From: an uncultured Collinsella sp. | GTDB lineage: Bacteria > Actinomycetota > Coriobacteriia > Coriobacteriales > Coriobacteriaceae | Assembly: GCA_959020035.1 (NCBI GenBank) | Contig: CAUEQX010000047.1 | Coordinates: 1 to 12,340 of the forward strand | DNA length: 12,340 nt | Direction of reading: 5' to 3' | Part shown: positions 1-6,387 of the stretch, in pieces | Numbering within the stretch: position 1 is the stretch's first letter | Layout: every line of letters begins with the position of its first letter | Translations under genes and position numbers: made by a program | Notes under the pieces: generated by a model | The model's input: only the letters and a program-made list of their open reading frames with translations | Told to the model about the DNA's origin: nothing | Databases searched by the model: none

Positions 1-30
1 GGCTTTTGTAGCTGCCCCTGTTCGCCGGAG

Positions 31-102
31 GATTATTCGGGGACGGGGATTTAAAAATCATTAGGTACACAATGATTTTTTAATCCCCGTCCCAGAATAA
101 TC
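31..102. repeat. 72-base inverted repeat: head-to-head pair of GGGGACGGG hairpin elements (REP/BIME-like)
   Basis: Left arm 31-62 and right arm 71-102 are reverse complements at 30 of 32 positions, around the 8-base spacer AGGTACAC. Each arm carries one copy of the shared core: GGGGACGGGG at 39-48 on + and TGGGACGGGG on the - strand of the right arm. Each half can also fold alone, pairing GATTATT (31-37) with AAAAATC (53-59), six of seven bases, with the core in the loop. The arrangement matches a BIME, meaning two REP units in opposite orientation. It ends just upstream of the candidate coaX -10 box, so the predicted -35 position lies inside the repeat. The palindrome is plain in the sequence; its identity as a mobile REP-type element is inferred. 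Confidence 0.8.
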
Positions 103-109
103 ATCGGGA

Positions 110-115
110 TATACT
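110..115 (+). promoter_or_regulatory. candidate -10 box for coaX (TATACT)
   Basis: TATACT matches five of six positions of the sigma-70 -10 consensus and lies 28 bases before the coaX start codon. The -35 position (about 87-92) falls in the right arm of the 31-102 palindrome and does not resemble TTGACA. The call therefore rests on the -10 box and its position alone. Confidence 0.4.
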
Positions 116-142
116 GCTGGACAGACGAAAGGAGCGCCGACG

Positions 143-994
143 ATGCTTAATGGCTGCGCATATATATTGACGGTCGACGTGGGCAACACGTTCATTCGCT
201 TTGGCCTGTTTGCCGAGGATTCAGCCGCGGCGCAGGAATGCCCGCTTGCGACGTGCGAGATCACCACGCCGTCGAGCATCACAGCAGACGAGGCGCGCAT
301 GCGTCTCGTGCGGGTCATGGCCGCACTGGCGGCCGACGCAGGCATGCCGGGTGCGCTTGTGCCCGCGGCTGCTGTGCTGAGCTGCGTGGTCCCGGCGCTC
401 GAGCGCCCGTGGAAGGCGGCTCTTTCCCGTACCTGCACGGGGCGCGTGCTCACGGTGGGGCCGGGCCTCAAGACCGGCATGCCCGTGCACTACGATGACC
501 CGGCCGAGATCGGCCCCGACCGCATCGCCGATGCCGTGGCGGCTCGCGCCGTCTACGGCTCGCCGTGCATCGTGATCGACCTGGGCACGACGACCAATAT
601 CGAGGTCATCGACGCGCGCGGCACCTTTGTCGGCGGCGTTATCGCGCCGGGTCTGGCGCTCGGCGCCCGTTCGCTTTCGGCGGCAGCAGCGCGCCTACCC
701 CAGGTTGAGCCCTCGGCGCCGACACACGTCATCGGCCGCAACACGCGTGAGGCCATGCGCTCGGGCGTGGTTTTGGGCGAGGTGGCCCGCATCGACGGCA
801 TGCTCGACATGGTGCTCGCCGAGATGCGCGCGACCAAGGTCGCGGGGGAGGGCGATGTGCCCATCGTCATTACCGGCGATGATGCCGAGGCGCTCGCGGC
901 GTTGGTCGGCCATAGCCTGACGGTAGACGACGCGCTGACGCTGCGGGGTCTCGCCGAGCTCTACCACATCAACCAAAAGCCCCGCCGCGTGTAA
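143..994 (+). CDS. coaX: Type III pantothenate kinase
   Basis: Phosphorylates pantothenate to 4'-phosphopantothenate, the first step of coenzyme A synthesis, in the cytoplasm. The 283-aa product has the ASKHA-fold signatures of CoaX in order: the N-terminal phosphate-binding motif DVGNT (residues 12-16), GPDRIAD (124-130) with the presumed catalytic aspartate D126, the second phosphate motif IDLGTTTNIEVID (145-157), then GGVIAPGL (164-171). Length is slightly above the usual 250-265 aa. The ATG at 143 is supported by AAAGGAG at 128-134, eight bases upstream. One oddity: where most family members have GTxTxxD, this protein has GTTTNIE, with Glu at 154. The gene stands alone, between the 31-102 repeat and the dCMP deaminase promoter. 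Identification is firm from the motifs; activity is inferred. Confidence 0.93.
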   Translation: MLNGCAYILTVDVGNTFIRFGLFAEDSAAAQECPLATCEITTPSSITADEARMRLVRVMAALAADAGMPGALVPAAAVLSCVVPALERPWKAALSRTCTGRVLTVGPGLKTGMPVHYDDPAEIGPDRIADAVAARAVYGSPCIVIDLGTTTNIEVIDARGTFVGGVIAPGLALGARSLSAAAARLPQVEPSAPTHVIGRNTREAMRSGVVLGEVARIDGMLDMVLAEMRATKVAGEGDVPIVITGDDAEALAALVGHSLTVDDALTLRGLAELYHINQKPRRV

Positions 995-1007
995 AAGTGA
1001 GGGCGCC

Positions 1008-1028
1008 GGTGGGACAAACGCCTCCACC
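1008..1028 (+). repeat. possible degenerate GGGACA hairpin downstream of coaX
   Basis: GGTGG (1008-1012) pairs with CCACC (1024-1028) around a loop that begins GACAAACG, so the site reads GGTGGGACAAACG. An outer GTGA (997-1000)/TCAC (1031-1034) pairing could extend it. It recalls the GGGACAGG-loop elements elsewhere in the window, but the core is incomplete and the stem is only five bases. It could equally be a weak coaX terminator; no T-run follows. Confidence 0.3.
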
Positions 1029-1035
1029 TTTCACC

Positions 1036-1044
1036 TGCTACAAT
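1036..1044 (+). promoter_or_regulatory. extended -10 promoter of the dCMP deaminase gene (TGCTACAAT)
   Basis: TACAAT at 1039-1044 is a near-consensus -10 box preceded by the TGn extension. No good -35 hexamer lies 16-18 bases upstream, which fits an extended -10 promoter. Transcription would start near 1050. The ATG at 1043 overlaps this box and so cannot be the translation start. Confidence 0.55.
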
Positions 1045-1065
1045 GGGTCAAACTATTGCGATTAC

Positions 1066-1070
1066 GGAGG
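1066..1070 (+). promoter_or_regulatory. Shine-Dalgarno that fixes the dCMP deaminase start
   Basis: GGAGG ends eight bases before the ATG at 1079. The in-frame ATG at 1043 has no such site and lies inside the promoter, so 1079 is the supported start. Confidence 0.8.
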
Positions 1071-1078
1071 TGTCTGCC

Positions 1079-1603
1079 ATGTCGGACGATCTTCATCAAA
1101 CTTCGTCAGGCAAGCGCCTGGACGTCATTAGCTGGGACGAGTTCTTTATGAGCGTGGCCATCGCCGCGCAGCGCCGCAGCAAGGACCCCAACACGCAGGT
1201 GGGTGCGTGCATCGCCAGCACCAACCACCGCATCCTTTCGGTGGGCTACAACGGTACGCCCTCGGCGCTCAACGACGACTTTTTCCCGTGGGGTACGAGC
1301 GACGACCCGCTGCAGGACAAGCACAACTACGTGGTCCATGCCGAGGCAAACGCCGTGCTCAACTACCGTGGCTCGCTCAAGGACCTCGAGGGTTCCACGG
1401 TCTACGTCACGCTGTTCCCGTGCCACGACTGCGCCAAGATTTTGGCGCAGGTGGGCGTGGGCGAGGTTGTCTACCTGGACAACAAGTACGCCGACACCGA
1501 TGACGGACGCATCAGTCGCCGCATCCTCGACTCCTGTGGCATCAGCTACCGCCAGGTCATCGTCGATGTCCAGATTGGTACCGGGGAGCAGGCTCAGCAG
1601 TAG
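1079..1603 (+). CDS. dCMP deaminase (ComEB-type zinc deaminase)
   Basis: Deaminates dCMP to dUMP, the substrate of thymidylate synthase, and so feeds dTTP synthesis in the cytoplasm. The 174-aa protein is a single cytidine/deoxycytidylate deaminase domain. The zinc-binding HAE motif is at residues 87-89 (H87 ligand, E89 proton shuttle), and PCHDC at 114-118 supplies ligands C115 and C118. The N-terminal WDEFFMSVAIAAQRRSKDP, the VGACI strand and the GYNGTP loop (56-61) are typical of the dCMP deaminase branch (ComEB, phage T4 Cd) rather than of free cytidine deaminases. The family name comB/comEB reflects a competence-locus position in Bacillus; no competence genes lie here. It appears monocistronic. 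Riboflavin-type deaminases are less likely because no reductase domain follows. Confidence 0.9.
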   Translation: MSDDLHQTSSGKRLDVISWDEFFMSVAIAAQRRSKDPNTQVGACIASTNHRILSVGYNGTPSALNDDFFPWGTSDDPLQDKHNYVVHAEANAVLNYRGSLKDLEGSTVYVTLFPCHDCAKILAQVGVGEVVYLDNKYADTDDGRISRRILDSCGISYRQVIVDVQIGTGEQAQQ

Positions 1604-1773
1604 TGCGTGCCAACGCCAGCTGGCGTCAAAACAGCCAAAAGAGCTCCGTCCCAAATTGACTACTCGTGAAAGTCGCGTCTGCGCGCATGGACGGCTCGTG
1701 AGCGGGTACATGGCTGTAGTAACATAGCTTCTGTCCGCGGGCGTGCCCGCGTTATTGTGAGAAAGGAGCCCCT

Positions 1774-2052
1774 GTGGCTGTTAACGAAGAGCTGCTTAAG
1801 AAGGTTCTTGAAGAGATTCGCCCCAACCTGCAGGCCGATGGCGGCGATATGGAGTATGTGGGCGTCGACGACGAGGGCGTTGTCAAGCTGGAGCTGCAGG
1901 GCGCCTGCGCCGGCTGTCCCATGAGCTCGCTGACCCTGTCCATGGGCATTGAGCGTATCCTGAAGGAGCATGTGCCCGGCGTTACCCGCGTTGAGCAGGT
2001 CAATGCTTCCGGCGAGGCCGAGGACCTGTACGACGAGTACGCGCCGTTCTAA
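1774..2052 (+). CDS. NifU C-terminal-domain protein, Fe-S cluster scaffold or carrier
   Basis: A 92-aa protein consisting only of the NifU C-terminal (Nfu) domain. It begins with a helix and the hallmark RPNLQADGGDMEYVGV (residues 16-31), followed by the CAGC motif at 45-48 (CxxC) with PMSSLTL after it. In this family the two cysteines bridge a [4Fe-4S] cluster between two subunits and pass it to apo-proteins. The start is GTG at 1774, with GAAAGGAG at 1761-1768 in front of it; no in-frame ATG precedes it closely. No SufBCD or IscS genes are in the window, so it probably acts as a stand-alone carrier. A GC-rich hairpin at 2102-2138 follows. The domain assignment is secure; the client proteins are unknown. 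Confidence 0.9.
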   Translation: MAVNEELLKKVLEEIRPNLQADGGDMEYVGVDDEGVVKLELQGACAGCPMSSLTLSMGIERILKEHVPGVTRVEQVNASGEAEDLYDEYAPF

Positions 2053-2101
2053 GATGCGAAAGCTGCGGACGGCATACTCCGCATAGACGTTACGCCCAAA
2101 T

Positions 2102-2138
2102 ATGCGGCTGCGAGCGCAAGGCCCGCGGCCGCATTTGT
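2102..2138 (+). terminator. intrinsic terminator-like hairpin after the NifU-domain gene
   Basis: ATGCGGCTGCG (2102-2112) pairs with CGCGGCCGCAT (2124-2134), eleven base pairs with one G-U, followed by TTGT. The T-tract is short, so this could also be a 5' leader hairpin for lgt. Its presence argues against the upstream ATG at 2102 being the lgt start. Confidence 0.55.
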
Positions 2139-2150
2139 ATGTAGGGAGTA

Positions 2151-2156
2151 GGAGGG
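2151..2156 (+). promoter_or_regulatory. Shine-Dalgarno that fixes the lgt start
   Basis: GGAGGG lies five to six bases before ATG 2162. The alternative in-frame ATG at 2102 lies within a hairpin and would add a hydrophilic 20-residue stretch not expected for Lgt. Confidence 0.75.
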
Positions 2157-2161
2157 TCGAT

Positions 2162-2983
2162 ATGCTCAACGACTTCTACCATATGCTTGATCCTGTCGCG
2201 ATCTCGGCGGGCCCCATCACCATCTACTGGTACGGCCTGGCCTACGTGGTCGGCGCCCTGCTCACAGCGGTCGTCATGTACCGCACGCAGCGTCGCTGGG
2301 GCTTTAACATCACGATTGACGACCTGACGAGTGTCGTGGTCGGCGTGGTCTTTGGCCTCATTATCGGTGCGCGCCTGTTCTACGTCGTCTTTTACGGTGA
2401 TGGCTACTACTGGGCGCACCCGCTCGAGATCTTTGCCACCAACGAGGGCGGCATGAGCTTCCATGGCGGTTTGGTGGGCGGCATTATCGGCGGCATCATT
2501 GTGTGCCGCATGTATAAGCTCGATGCATGGACTTTGGCAGACCTTGCCGTCATAGGCGCGCCGCTGGCCTTGTGCCTGGGCCGTTGTGCCAACTTTGTCA
2601 ACGGAGAGCTGTGGGGCAAGCCGACCGATCTGCCATGGGGCGTGGTCTTTGGCGGGACTGCGGGCGATATGCCGCGTCACCCCTCCCAGCTCTACGAGGC
2701 ATTTCTTGAGGGCATCGTGCTCTTTTGCATTCTGCAGGTGCTCAGCCGCAAAAAGCCGCTGCTGCCCCAGGGCACATTTATGGGCGTGTTCGTGATGGGA
2801 TACGGCATTGTCCGCTTTCTCGTTGAGTTCGTGCGCGTGCCCGATGCCCAGCTGGGTTATCTGCTGGGAGGCGTCATCACCATGGGTCAGCTGCTGAGCC
2901 TGCCGCTCGTAATCGCGGGCCTGGCGCTCATCATCTTCGCTCGTCGCCGCAACCAACCCCAGCGCGTCTACCTGGACGCCTAA
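2162..2983 (+). CDS. lgt: Prolipoprotein diacylglyceryl transferase
   Basis: Transfers diacylglycerol from phosphatidylglycerol to the lipobox cysteine of prolipoproteins, the first step of lipoprotein maturation, in the cytoplasmic membrane. The 273-aa product shows the family landmarks: HGGLVGGIIGG (101-111, with H101 matching E. coli H103), GRCANFVNGELWG (140-152, with R141 and N144 matching R143 and N146), RHPSQLYE (172-179) and RFLVEFVR (218-225). About seven hydrophobic segments are visible, starting near residue 18 and ending near 260, followed by a basic C-terminus. Length is typical. No lspA or lnt lies nearby. The hairpin at 2988-3030, five bases after the stop, probably ends the transcript. 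Identification is secure. Confidence 0.95.
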   Translation: MLNDFYHMLDPVAISAGPITIYWYGLAYVVGALLTAVVMYRTQRRWGFNITIDDLTSVVVGVVFGLIIGARLFYVVFYGDGYYWAHPLEIFATNEGGMSFHGGLVGGIIGGIIVCRMYKLDAWTLADLAVIGAPLALCLGRCANFVNGELWGKPTDLPWGVVFGGTAGDMPRHPSQLYEAFLEGIVLFCILQVLSRKKPLLPQGTFMGVFVMGYGIVRFLVEFVRVPDAQLGYLLGGVITMGQLLSLPLVIAGLALIIFARRRNQPQRVYLDA

Positions 2984-2987
2984 CCAC

Positions 2988-3030
2988 CAAAACCACCACA
3001 AAGGGGACAGGCACCTTTGTGGTGGTTTTG
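2988..3030. repeat. GGGGACAGG-loop hairpin with 17-bp perfect stem, downstream of lgt
   Basis: CAAAACCACCACAAAGG (2988-3004) and CCTTTGTGGTGGTTTTG (3014-3030) are exact reverse complements. Counting the stem as 15 bp (2988-3002 with 3016-3030) leaves a 13-base loop, GGGGACAGGCACC, the same loop length and core as the elements at 7870-7902 and 10552-10578. It starts five bases after the lgt stop and may also act as its terminator, although the T-stretch is inside the 3' arm rather than after it. Read as a REP-like element by comparison within the window. Confidence 0.8.
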
Positions 3031-3066
3031 CCGAGTTTGATAGGTTTCTAGAAAGGCTTTCGGACT

Positions 3067-5250
3067 GTGAAGGATTCCGACCTCTCCACAACGGCCGCGC
3101 GCGACGCTGCCCGCATCGTCTGGTTTAAGCGCTACCCCGCCAAGCAGACGCTCATCGCATTTTTGCTTGCGCTGTTGGCGACCACGGCGTTTTCCATCGA
3201 TCCCGCCCCGGTGTCGAGCAACGCAGTCTTGGCGATTGACCCCAAAGCCTCGGGCATGCTGTACGTGTGCTACGAGGTGCTCCTCTCGTTTGCCGGCCAT
3301 ACCGACGCGGTCATGCTGCTTGCGCTTGCCTGCCTGCTCACGCTGCCGTTTCGCTACGTGTTCTTTGGCCGTGGCGACACCTGGCGCCCATCGATCATTC
3401 TGCCGTCGCTGTTCTTTGCCATCTGCATGGTGTTCGGCCGCAGCTACGATCTCACCGACTCGGCCGAGATTGTCCTTGGCGACAAAGCCCGCATCATCTG
3501 CGCCTGGATTGGCGGCGCGGGCTGGATGCTCCTAGCGATCGTGGCCTTCTATCTGGCTTTTGAGTGCCTGGATTGGCTGAGCTCCCGACGCATCCCGTTT
3601 TCCGAAGCGCACTTTGGCCGCGTATGGCGTGTGACTCACGCCGTGCTCTCGGTCCATCCCTTTGTCGGGCCCTTCCTGGTGCTTGTGATCGCCTGGGCGC
3701 CCACGCTCATCGCTTCGCTGCCTGGCCTTTTTATGGGAGATACGGGCGCGCAGATTCGCCAGTGGTTCAACTATCCCAACGGCACGAGCGACTACCTGCG
3801 CCTACTCAACCCCAACGTGCTGCTCAACGGGCATCATCCCGTAGTGCACACGGCCATTATCGGCTCGTGCGTTCAGCTGGGGCTTTCGCTGTTCAACAGC
3901 GCTAACGCGGGTCTTGCCATCTACACCTGCGCTCAGTTCGTCATCACGGCCGCCTGCATGGCCTATTCCATTTCGTCGCTGCGCAAACTGGGCGTGAGTC
4001 TGCCTGTTCGCGGTGCGATCCTGCTGTTCTTTGCGTTTATGCCGATGTTCTCTAACTACGCGGCGTTGCTCACCAAAGACGTGCTCTTTGCTGACGCGTT
4101 CTTGGTGCTGCTGGTACAGACCGTCAAGCTCGTGGCATGTGGCTTGCCCCGTCGTGATGCCAATGTCGAGCGAGCGGGCGAGAAAGCCCCCGTGCTCTTT
4201 GCGCGCCACGACTGGCTGCTGCTCGCTCTGGGCGCCATGGGTTCCACGTTTCTGCGCAACGGTGGCCTGGTGTTTCCCCTGGCGGCATGCGTAATCGCGG
4301 CGGCGTTTTGCGTATGGGACGTGCATGTGGCTTGTCGTGCAGCCAAGCAGACTGGTGCTGCGCCTTCGGGCGCCATCCCGCGTTTCCGCTGGGTTGGCGT
4401 TCTCGCGGTGCTCGCGCTCTGCCTTGCCTCTAATATGTACTTCACCAAGGTCTTTATGCCGGCGCACGACATGACGCCCGGTTCCAAGCGCGAAATCCTC
4501 TCGATTCCGTTCCAGCAGACGGCTCGTTTCGTCCAAAAGCACGACGGCCTCAACTCGGGCGTCAACCCTACGGTTAAGGAGGACGGCACCATCGTGGAGG
4601 CGCCCTGCGACGGTTTGGTAACCGATGAGGAGCGCGCTGCGATCGATCGGGTGCTCAAGTACGAGAACCTGGGCCGCCGCTACAACCCTGACAAGTCCGA
4701 TGCCGTCAAGAACTGCTTTAACGAGTACGCCTCGCAGGAGGACATCAAGGCCTATTTTGAGGTGTGGGCCCAGATGTTTAAGAAGGATCCCGAGTGCTAT
4801 ATCTCGGCGCTCATCAATAACTACTACGGCTACTTTTATCCGAGTGCCCGCGATGCGTGGGTCTACAGCACGGCGCGCAGTGCCGAGATCATGGCGAAGC
4901 CCGATAACCTCAAGTACTTTGACTTCCATCCGGTCGATAGCAAGGTTGTGCGCTGGTGCGATCACCTGATCAACCTGTATCGCGTGGCAGTACAACGCAT
5001 ACCGTTTATCTCGCTCACCATGAGCTCGGCCACCTATGTGTGGATCATGATCGCCGTGGTGGTCTACCTGCTGCGTCGTCATTCATGGCGTGCGCTGGCG
5101 ATCTGGGTGCCGCTGTTGGGCGTGCTCGCCGTGTGCCTGATTGGCCCGTGCAACGGCTCGACCTACATGCGCTACCTGTACCCGGTCATCGCCTGCATGC
5201 CCTTCGCCATCGGCGCCACCGTCACCCGCAGCGACTTCCTCTGGTTCTAA
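3067..5250 (+). CDS. Large polytopic membrane protein, DUF6020-type, possibly GT-C-like
   Basis: A 727-aa integral membrane protein of no proven function. Start is GTG at 3067 with GAAAGG at 3051-3056, ten bases upstream. Hydrophobic segments run from about 28-45, 80-98, 108-124, 143-167, 198-220, through several between 260 and 350, 384-417, 440-457, and three after 645. A long, mostly soluble segment (about 460-640) sits before the last membrane spans. Conserved-looking motifs are MGDTGAQ (223-229), NGHHPVVHT (254-262), LLTKDVLFADAF (334-345), FLRNGG (395-400) and SIPFQQTARF (479-488). These match my memory of the DUF6020 family. An acidic residue in an early loop, many spans and a large loop recall GT-C glycosyltransferases that use lipid-linked sugars, but that is inference only. 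It is separated from lgt by the 2988-3030 hairpin and probably transcribed alone. Confidence 0.75.
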   Translation: MKDSDLSTTAARDAARIVWFKRYPAKQTLIAFLLALLATTAFSIDPAPVSSNAVLAIDPKASGMLYVCYEVLLSFAGHTDAVMLLALACLLTLPFRYVFFGRGDTWRPSIILPSLFFAICMVFGRSYDLTDSAEIVLGDKARIICAWIGGAGWMLLAIVAFYLAFECLDWLSSRRIPFSEAHFGRVWRVTHAVLSVHPFVGPFLVLVIAWAPTLIASLPGLFMGDTGAQIRQWFNYPNGTSDYLRLLNPNVLLNGHHPVVHTAIIGSCVQLGLSLFNSANAGLAIYTCAQFVITAACMAYSISSLRKLGVSLPVRGAILLFFAFMPMFSNYAALLTKDVLFADAFLVLLVQTVKLVACGLPRRDANVERAGEKAPVLFARHDWLLLALGAMGSTFLRNGGLVFPLAACVIAAAFCVWDVHVACRAAKQTGAAPSGAIPRFRWVGVLAVLALCLASNMYFTKVFMPAHDMTPGSKREILSIPFQQTARFVQKHDGLNSGVNPTVKEDGTIVEAPCDGLVTDEERAAIDRVLKYENLGRRYNPDKSDAVKNCFNEYASQEDIKAYFEVWAQMFKKDPECYISALINNYYGYFYPSARDAWVYSTARSAEIMAKPDNLKYFDFHPVDSKVVRWCDHLINLYRVAVQRIPFISLTMSSATYVWIMIAVVVYLLRRHSWRALAIWVPLLGVLAVCLIGPCNGSTYMRYLYPVIACMPFAIGATVTRSDFLWF

Positions 5251-5317
5251 CTTGGCGCATTGTGGCCAGGTTTCTTTGCACCAAAGGGGTCATCATCACG
5301 ACGCCTTCATTTTGGGG

Positions 5318-5346
5318 TTTATCTCGCAGGCCAGTAGGTATATCAT
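5318..5346 (+). promoter_or_regulatory. weak candidate promoter for the YebC-family gene
   Basis: TATCAT (5341-5346), or the overlapping TATATC (5339-5344), could be a -10 box. TTTATC at 5318-5323 is 17 bases upstream of the former but matches the -35 consensus at only three positions. The site is 69 bases before the start codon. The rest of the 5251-5414 gap shows nothing further. Confidence 0.3.
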
Positions 5347-5414
5347 AACGACGTTTGTTTATATTGCCCGAGCATCTGCGCTGGGCTTTAGGTCGAAACC
5401 GATAGGAGACACGT

Positions 5415-6221
5415 ATGTCCGGACACTCTAAGTGGGCCACAACCAAGCATCGTAAGGGCGCGCAGGACGCCAAGCGTTCCGCCCTCTTCTCCAAGCTGAG
5501 CCGCAACATCACCGTTGCTGCCCGTCTCGGCGGTGACCCGCTGCCCGAGAACAACGCCAGCCTCGCCGCTGCCGTTGCCAAGGCCAAGGCTCAGTCCATG
5601 CCCAAGGACAAGATCAAGTCCGCTATCGACAAGGCTTTTGGTTCGGGTGCCGACGCTGCCGTCTACGAGAACATCGTGTACGAGGGCTACGGCCCCGCCG
5701 GTGTCGCCGTCTACGTTGACTGCCTGACCGACAACCGCAACCGCACCGCCGCTGATGTCCGTTCCGCCTTCTCCCACGCTGGTGGCAACCTGGGCACCTC
5801 CGGCTCCGTCGCCTTCCAGTTTGAGCGCAAGGGCCAGATCGTTGTTGCCAAGGAGATCCTGGACGAGAACGCCAAGAAGGAGACCATGATCGCCAACGGT
5901 GCTGCCGGTGACGAGGATGAGTTCATGATGGCCATCGCCGAGGCCGGTGGCGAGGACTACGAGGACGCCGGCGAGGAGTGGATCGTCTGGACTACTGCCA
6001 ACGAGGTCATGGCTGTCTCCAAGGCGCTCGAGGAGCAGGGCGTCCAGGTCAAGGGTTCCGAGACCACCATGGTCCCGACCACCCCGACCGAGGTCTCCGG
6101 CGCCGACGCCAAGAAGGTTCAGCGCCTCATCGACCGTCTTGAGGAGCTCGACGACGTCCAGGATGTTTACAGCACCATGGACATGACCGACGAGGTCATC
6201 GCTGCCCTCGAGGAGGAGTAG
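5415..6221 (+). CDS. YebC/PmpR-family regulatory protein
   Basis: A 268-aa cytoplasmic protein of the YebC family. Members have been described as DNA-binding regulators (PmpR) and, more recently, as translation factors that help ribosomes through difficult sequences; which applies here is not decided by sequence. Landmarks are GHSKWATTKHRK (3-14, usually GHSKWANIKHRK), KLSRNITVAARLGG (27-40), MPKDKIKSAIDKA (62-74), YEGYGPAGVAVYVDCLTDNRNRTA (89-112) and GGNLGTSGSVAFQF (123-136). AGGAG at 5404-5408 supports the ATG at 5415. It is longer than the usual 240-250 aa because of an extra stretch around 147-170 before the EDYED segment. Codon choice is strongly biased (GCC/GCT, AAG, GAG), suggesting high expression. 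In many bacteria yebC lies beside ruvC; that is not so here. A terminator follows at 6291-6331. Confidence 0.92.
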   Translation: MSGHSKWATTKHRKGAQDAKRSALFSKLSRNITVAARLGGDPLPENNASLAAAVAKAKAQSMPKDKIKSAIDKAFGSGADAAVYENIVYEGYGPAGVAVYVDCLTDNRNRTAADVRSAFSHAGGNLGTSGSVAFQFERKGQIVVAKEILDENAKKETMIANGAAGDEDEFMMAIAEAGGEDYEDAGEEWIVWTTANEVMAVSKALEEQGVQVKGSETTMVPTTPTEVSGADAKKVQRLIDRLEELDDVQDVYSTMDMTDEVIAALEEE

Positions 6222-6226
6222 CGCCC

Positions 6227-6244
6227 GCACGGGTTAAGCCGTGC
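6227..6244 (+). other. small hairpin just after the YebC-family stop
   Basis: GCACGG (6227-6232) pairs with CCGTGC (6239-6244) around GTTAAG. It has no T-tract. It may protect the transcript 3' end together with the larger hairpin downstream, or be incidental. Confidence 0.35.
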
Positions 6245-6290
6245 ATATCTGGGCATAATGAAGCGAGCATGCAAGCCTCGTGGAATAGAT

Positions 6291-6331
6291 GAGCCGGATC
6301 CGCGTGCGTAGAGCACCGGACCCGGCTCTTT
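6291..6331 (+). terminator. intrinsic terminator of the YebC-family gene
   Basis: GAGCCGGATCCG plus GTGC (6291-6307) pairs with GCAC plus CGGACCCGGCTC (6313-6328), with one A/C mismatch and one bulged C. The stem is followed directly by TTT and an A/T-rich stretch (CTCTTTTAT). This is the clearest rho-independent terminator in the window. Its T-tract abuts the TATAAT of the next operon. Confidence 0.8.
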
Positions 6332-6337
6332 TATAAT
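6332..6337 (+). promoter_or_regulatory. consensus -10 box (TATAAT) of the amaP-DUF2273-asp23 operon
   Basis: A perfect TATAAT, 50 bases before the GTG start of the first gene. A -35 at the usual distance (about 6309-6314, TAGAGC) would sit at the loop and 3' arm of the upstream terminator and is a poor match. Transcription would start near 6344. The weak -35 leaves room for an activator or an alternative sigma factor, but no operator is recognisable. Confidence 0.6.
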
Positions 6338-6387
6338 GATGCGAACCGTTTTGCATTTCGAGAGCCGAGATTTGAAGGGAGCGCCGC

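Noticed and set aside
1613..1626. 14-base perfect palindrome ACGCCAGCTGGCGT after the dCMP deaminase
   Set aside because: As a hairpin it has at most five pairs and no T-tract; no evidence that it is an operator or terminator.
1633..1660. CCGTCCC (GGGACGG on the - strand) as a further copy of the hairpin family
   Set aside because: The flanks do not pair around a 13-base loop, so only a seven-base core match remains, which could be chance.
1656..1725. TTGACT at 1656 and TAACAT at 1720 as a promoter for the NifU-domain gene
   Set aside because: The two are far too widely spaced, and neither has a partner hexamer at 16-18 bases.
2090..3091. 333-codon open frame on the - strand across lgt
   Set aside because: Antisense shadow of lgt, whose motifs are unambiguous; composition is low-complexity His/Asp/Ala-rich.
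3802..5082. 426-codon open frame on the - strand across the DUF6020-type gene
   Set aside because: It mirrors a clearly coding + strand gene in GC-rich DNA, has a His/Arg/Asp-rich composition with no domain-like pattern, and no ribosome binding site of note.
5274..5286. CTTTG-CAC-CAAAG hairpin after the DUF6020-type gene as a terminator
   Set aside because: Five weak pairs with a three-base loop and no T-run.
5388..6230. 280-codon open frame on the - strand across the YebC-family gene
   Set aside because: Gly/Leu/Val/Asp-rich shadow produced by strongly biased codon use on the + strand.
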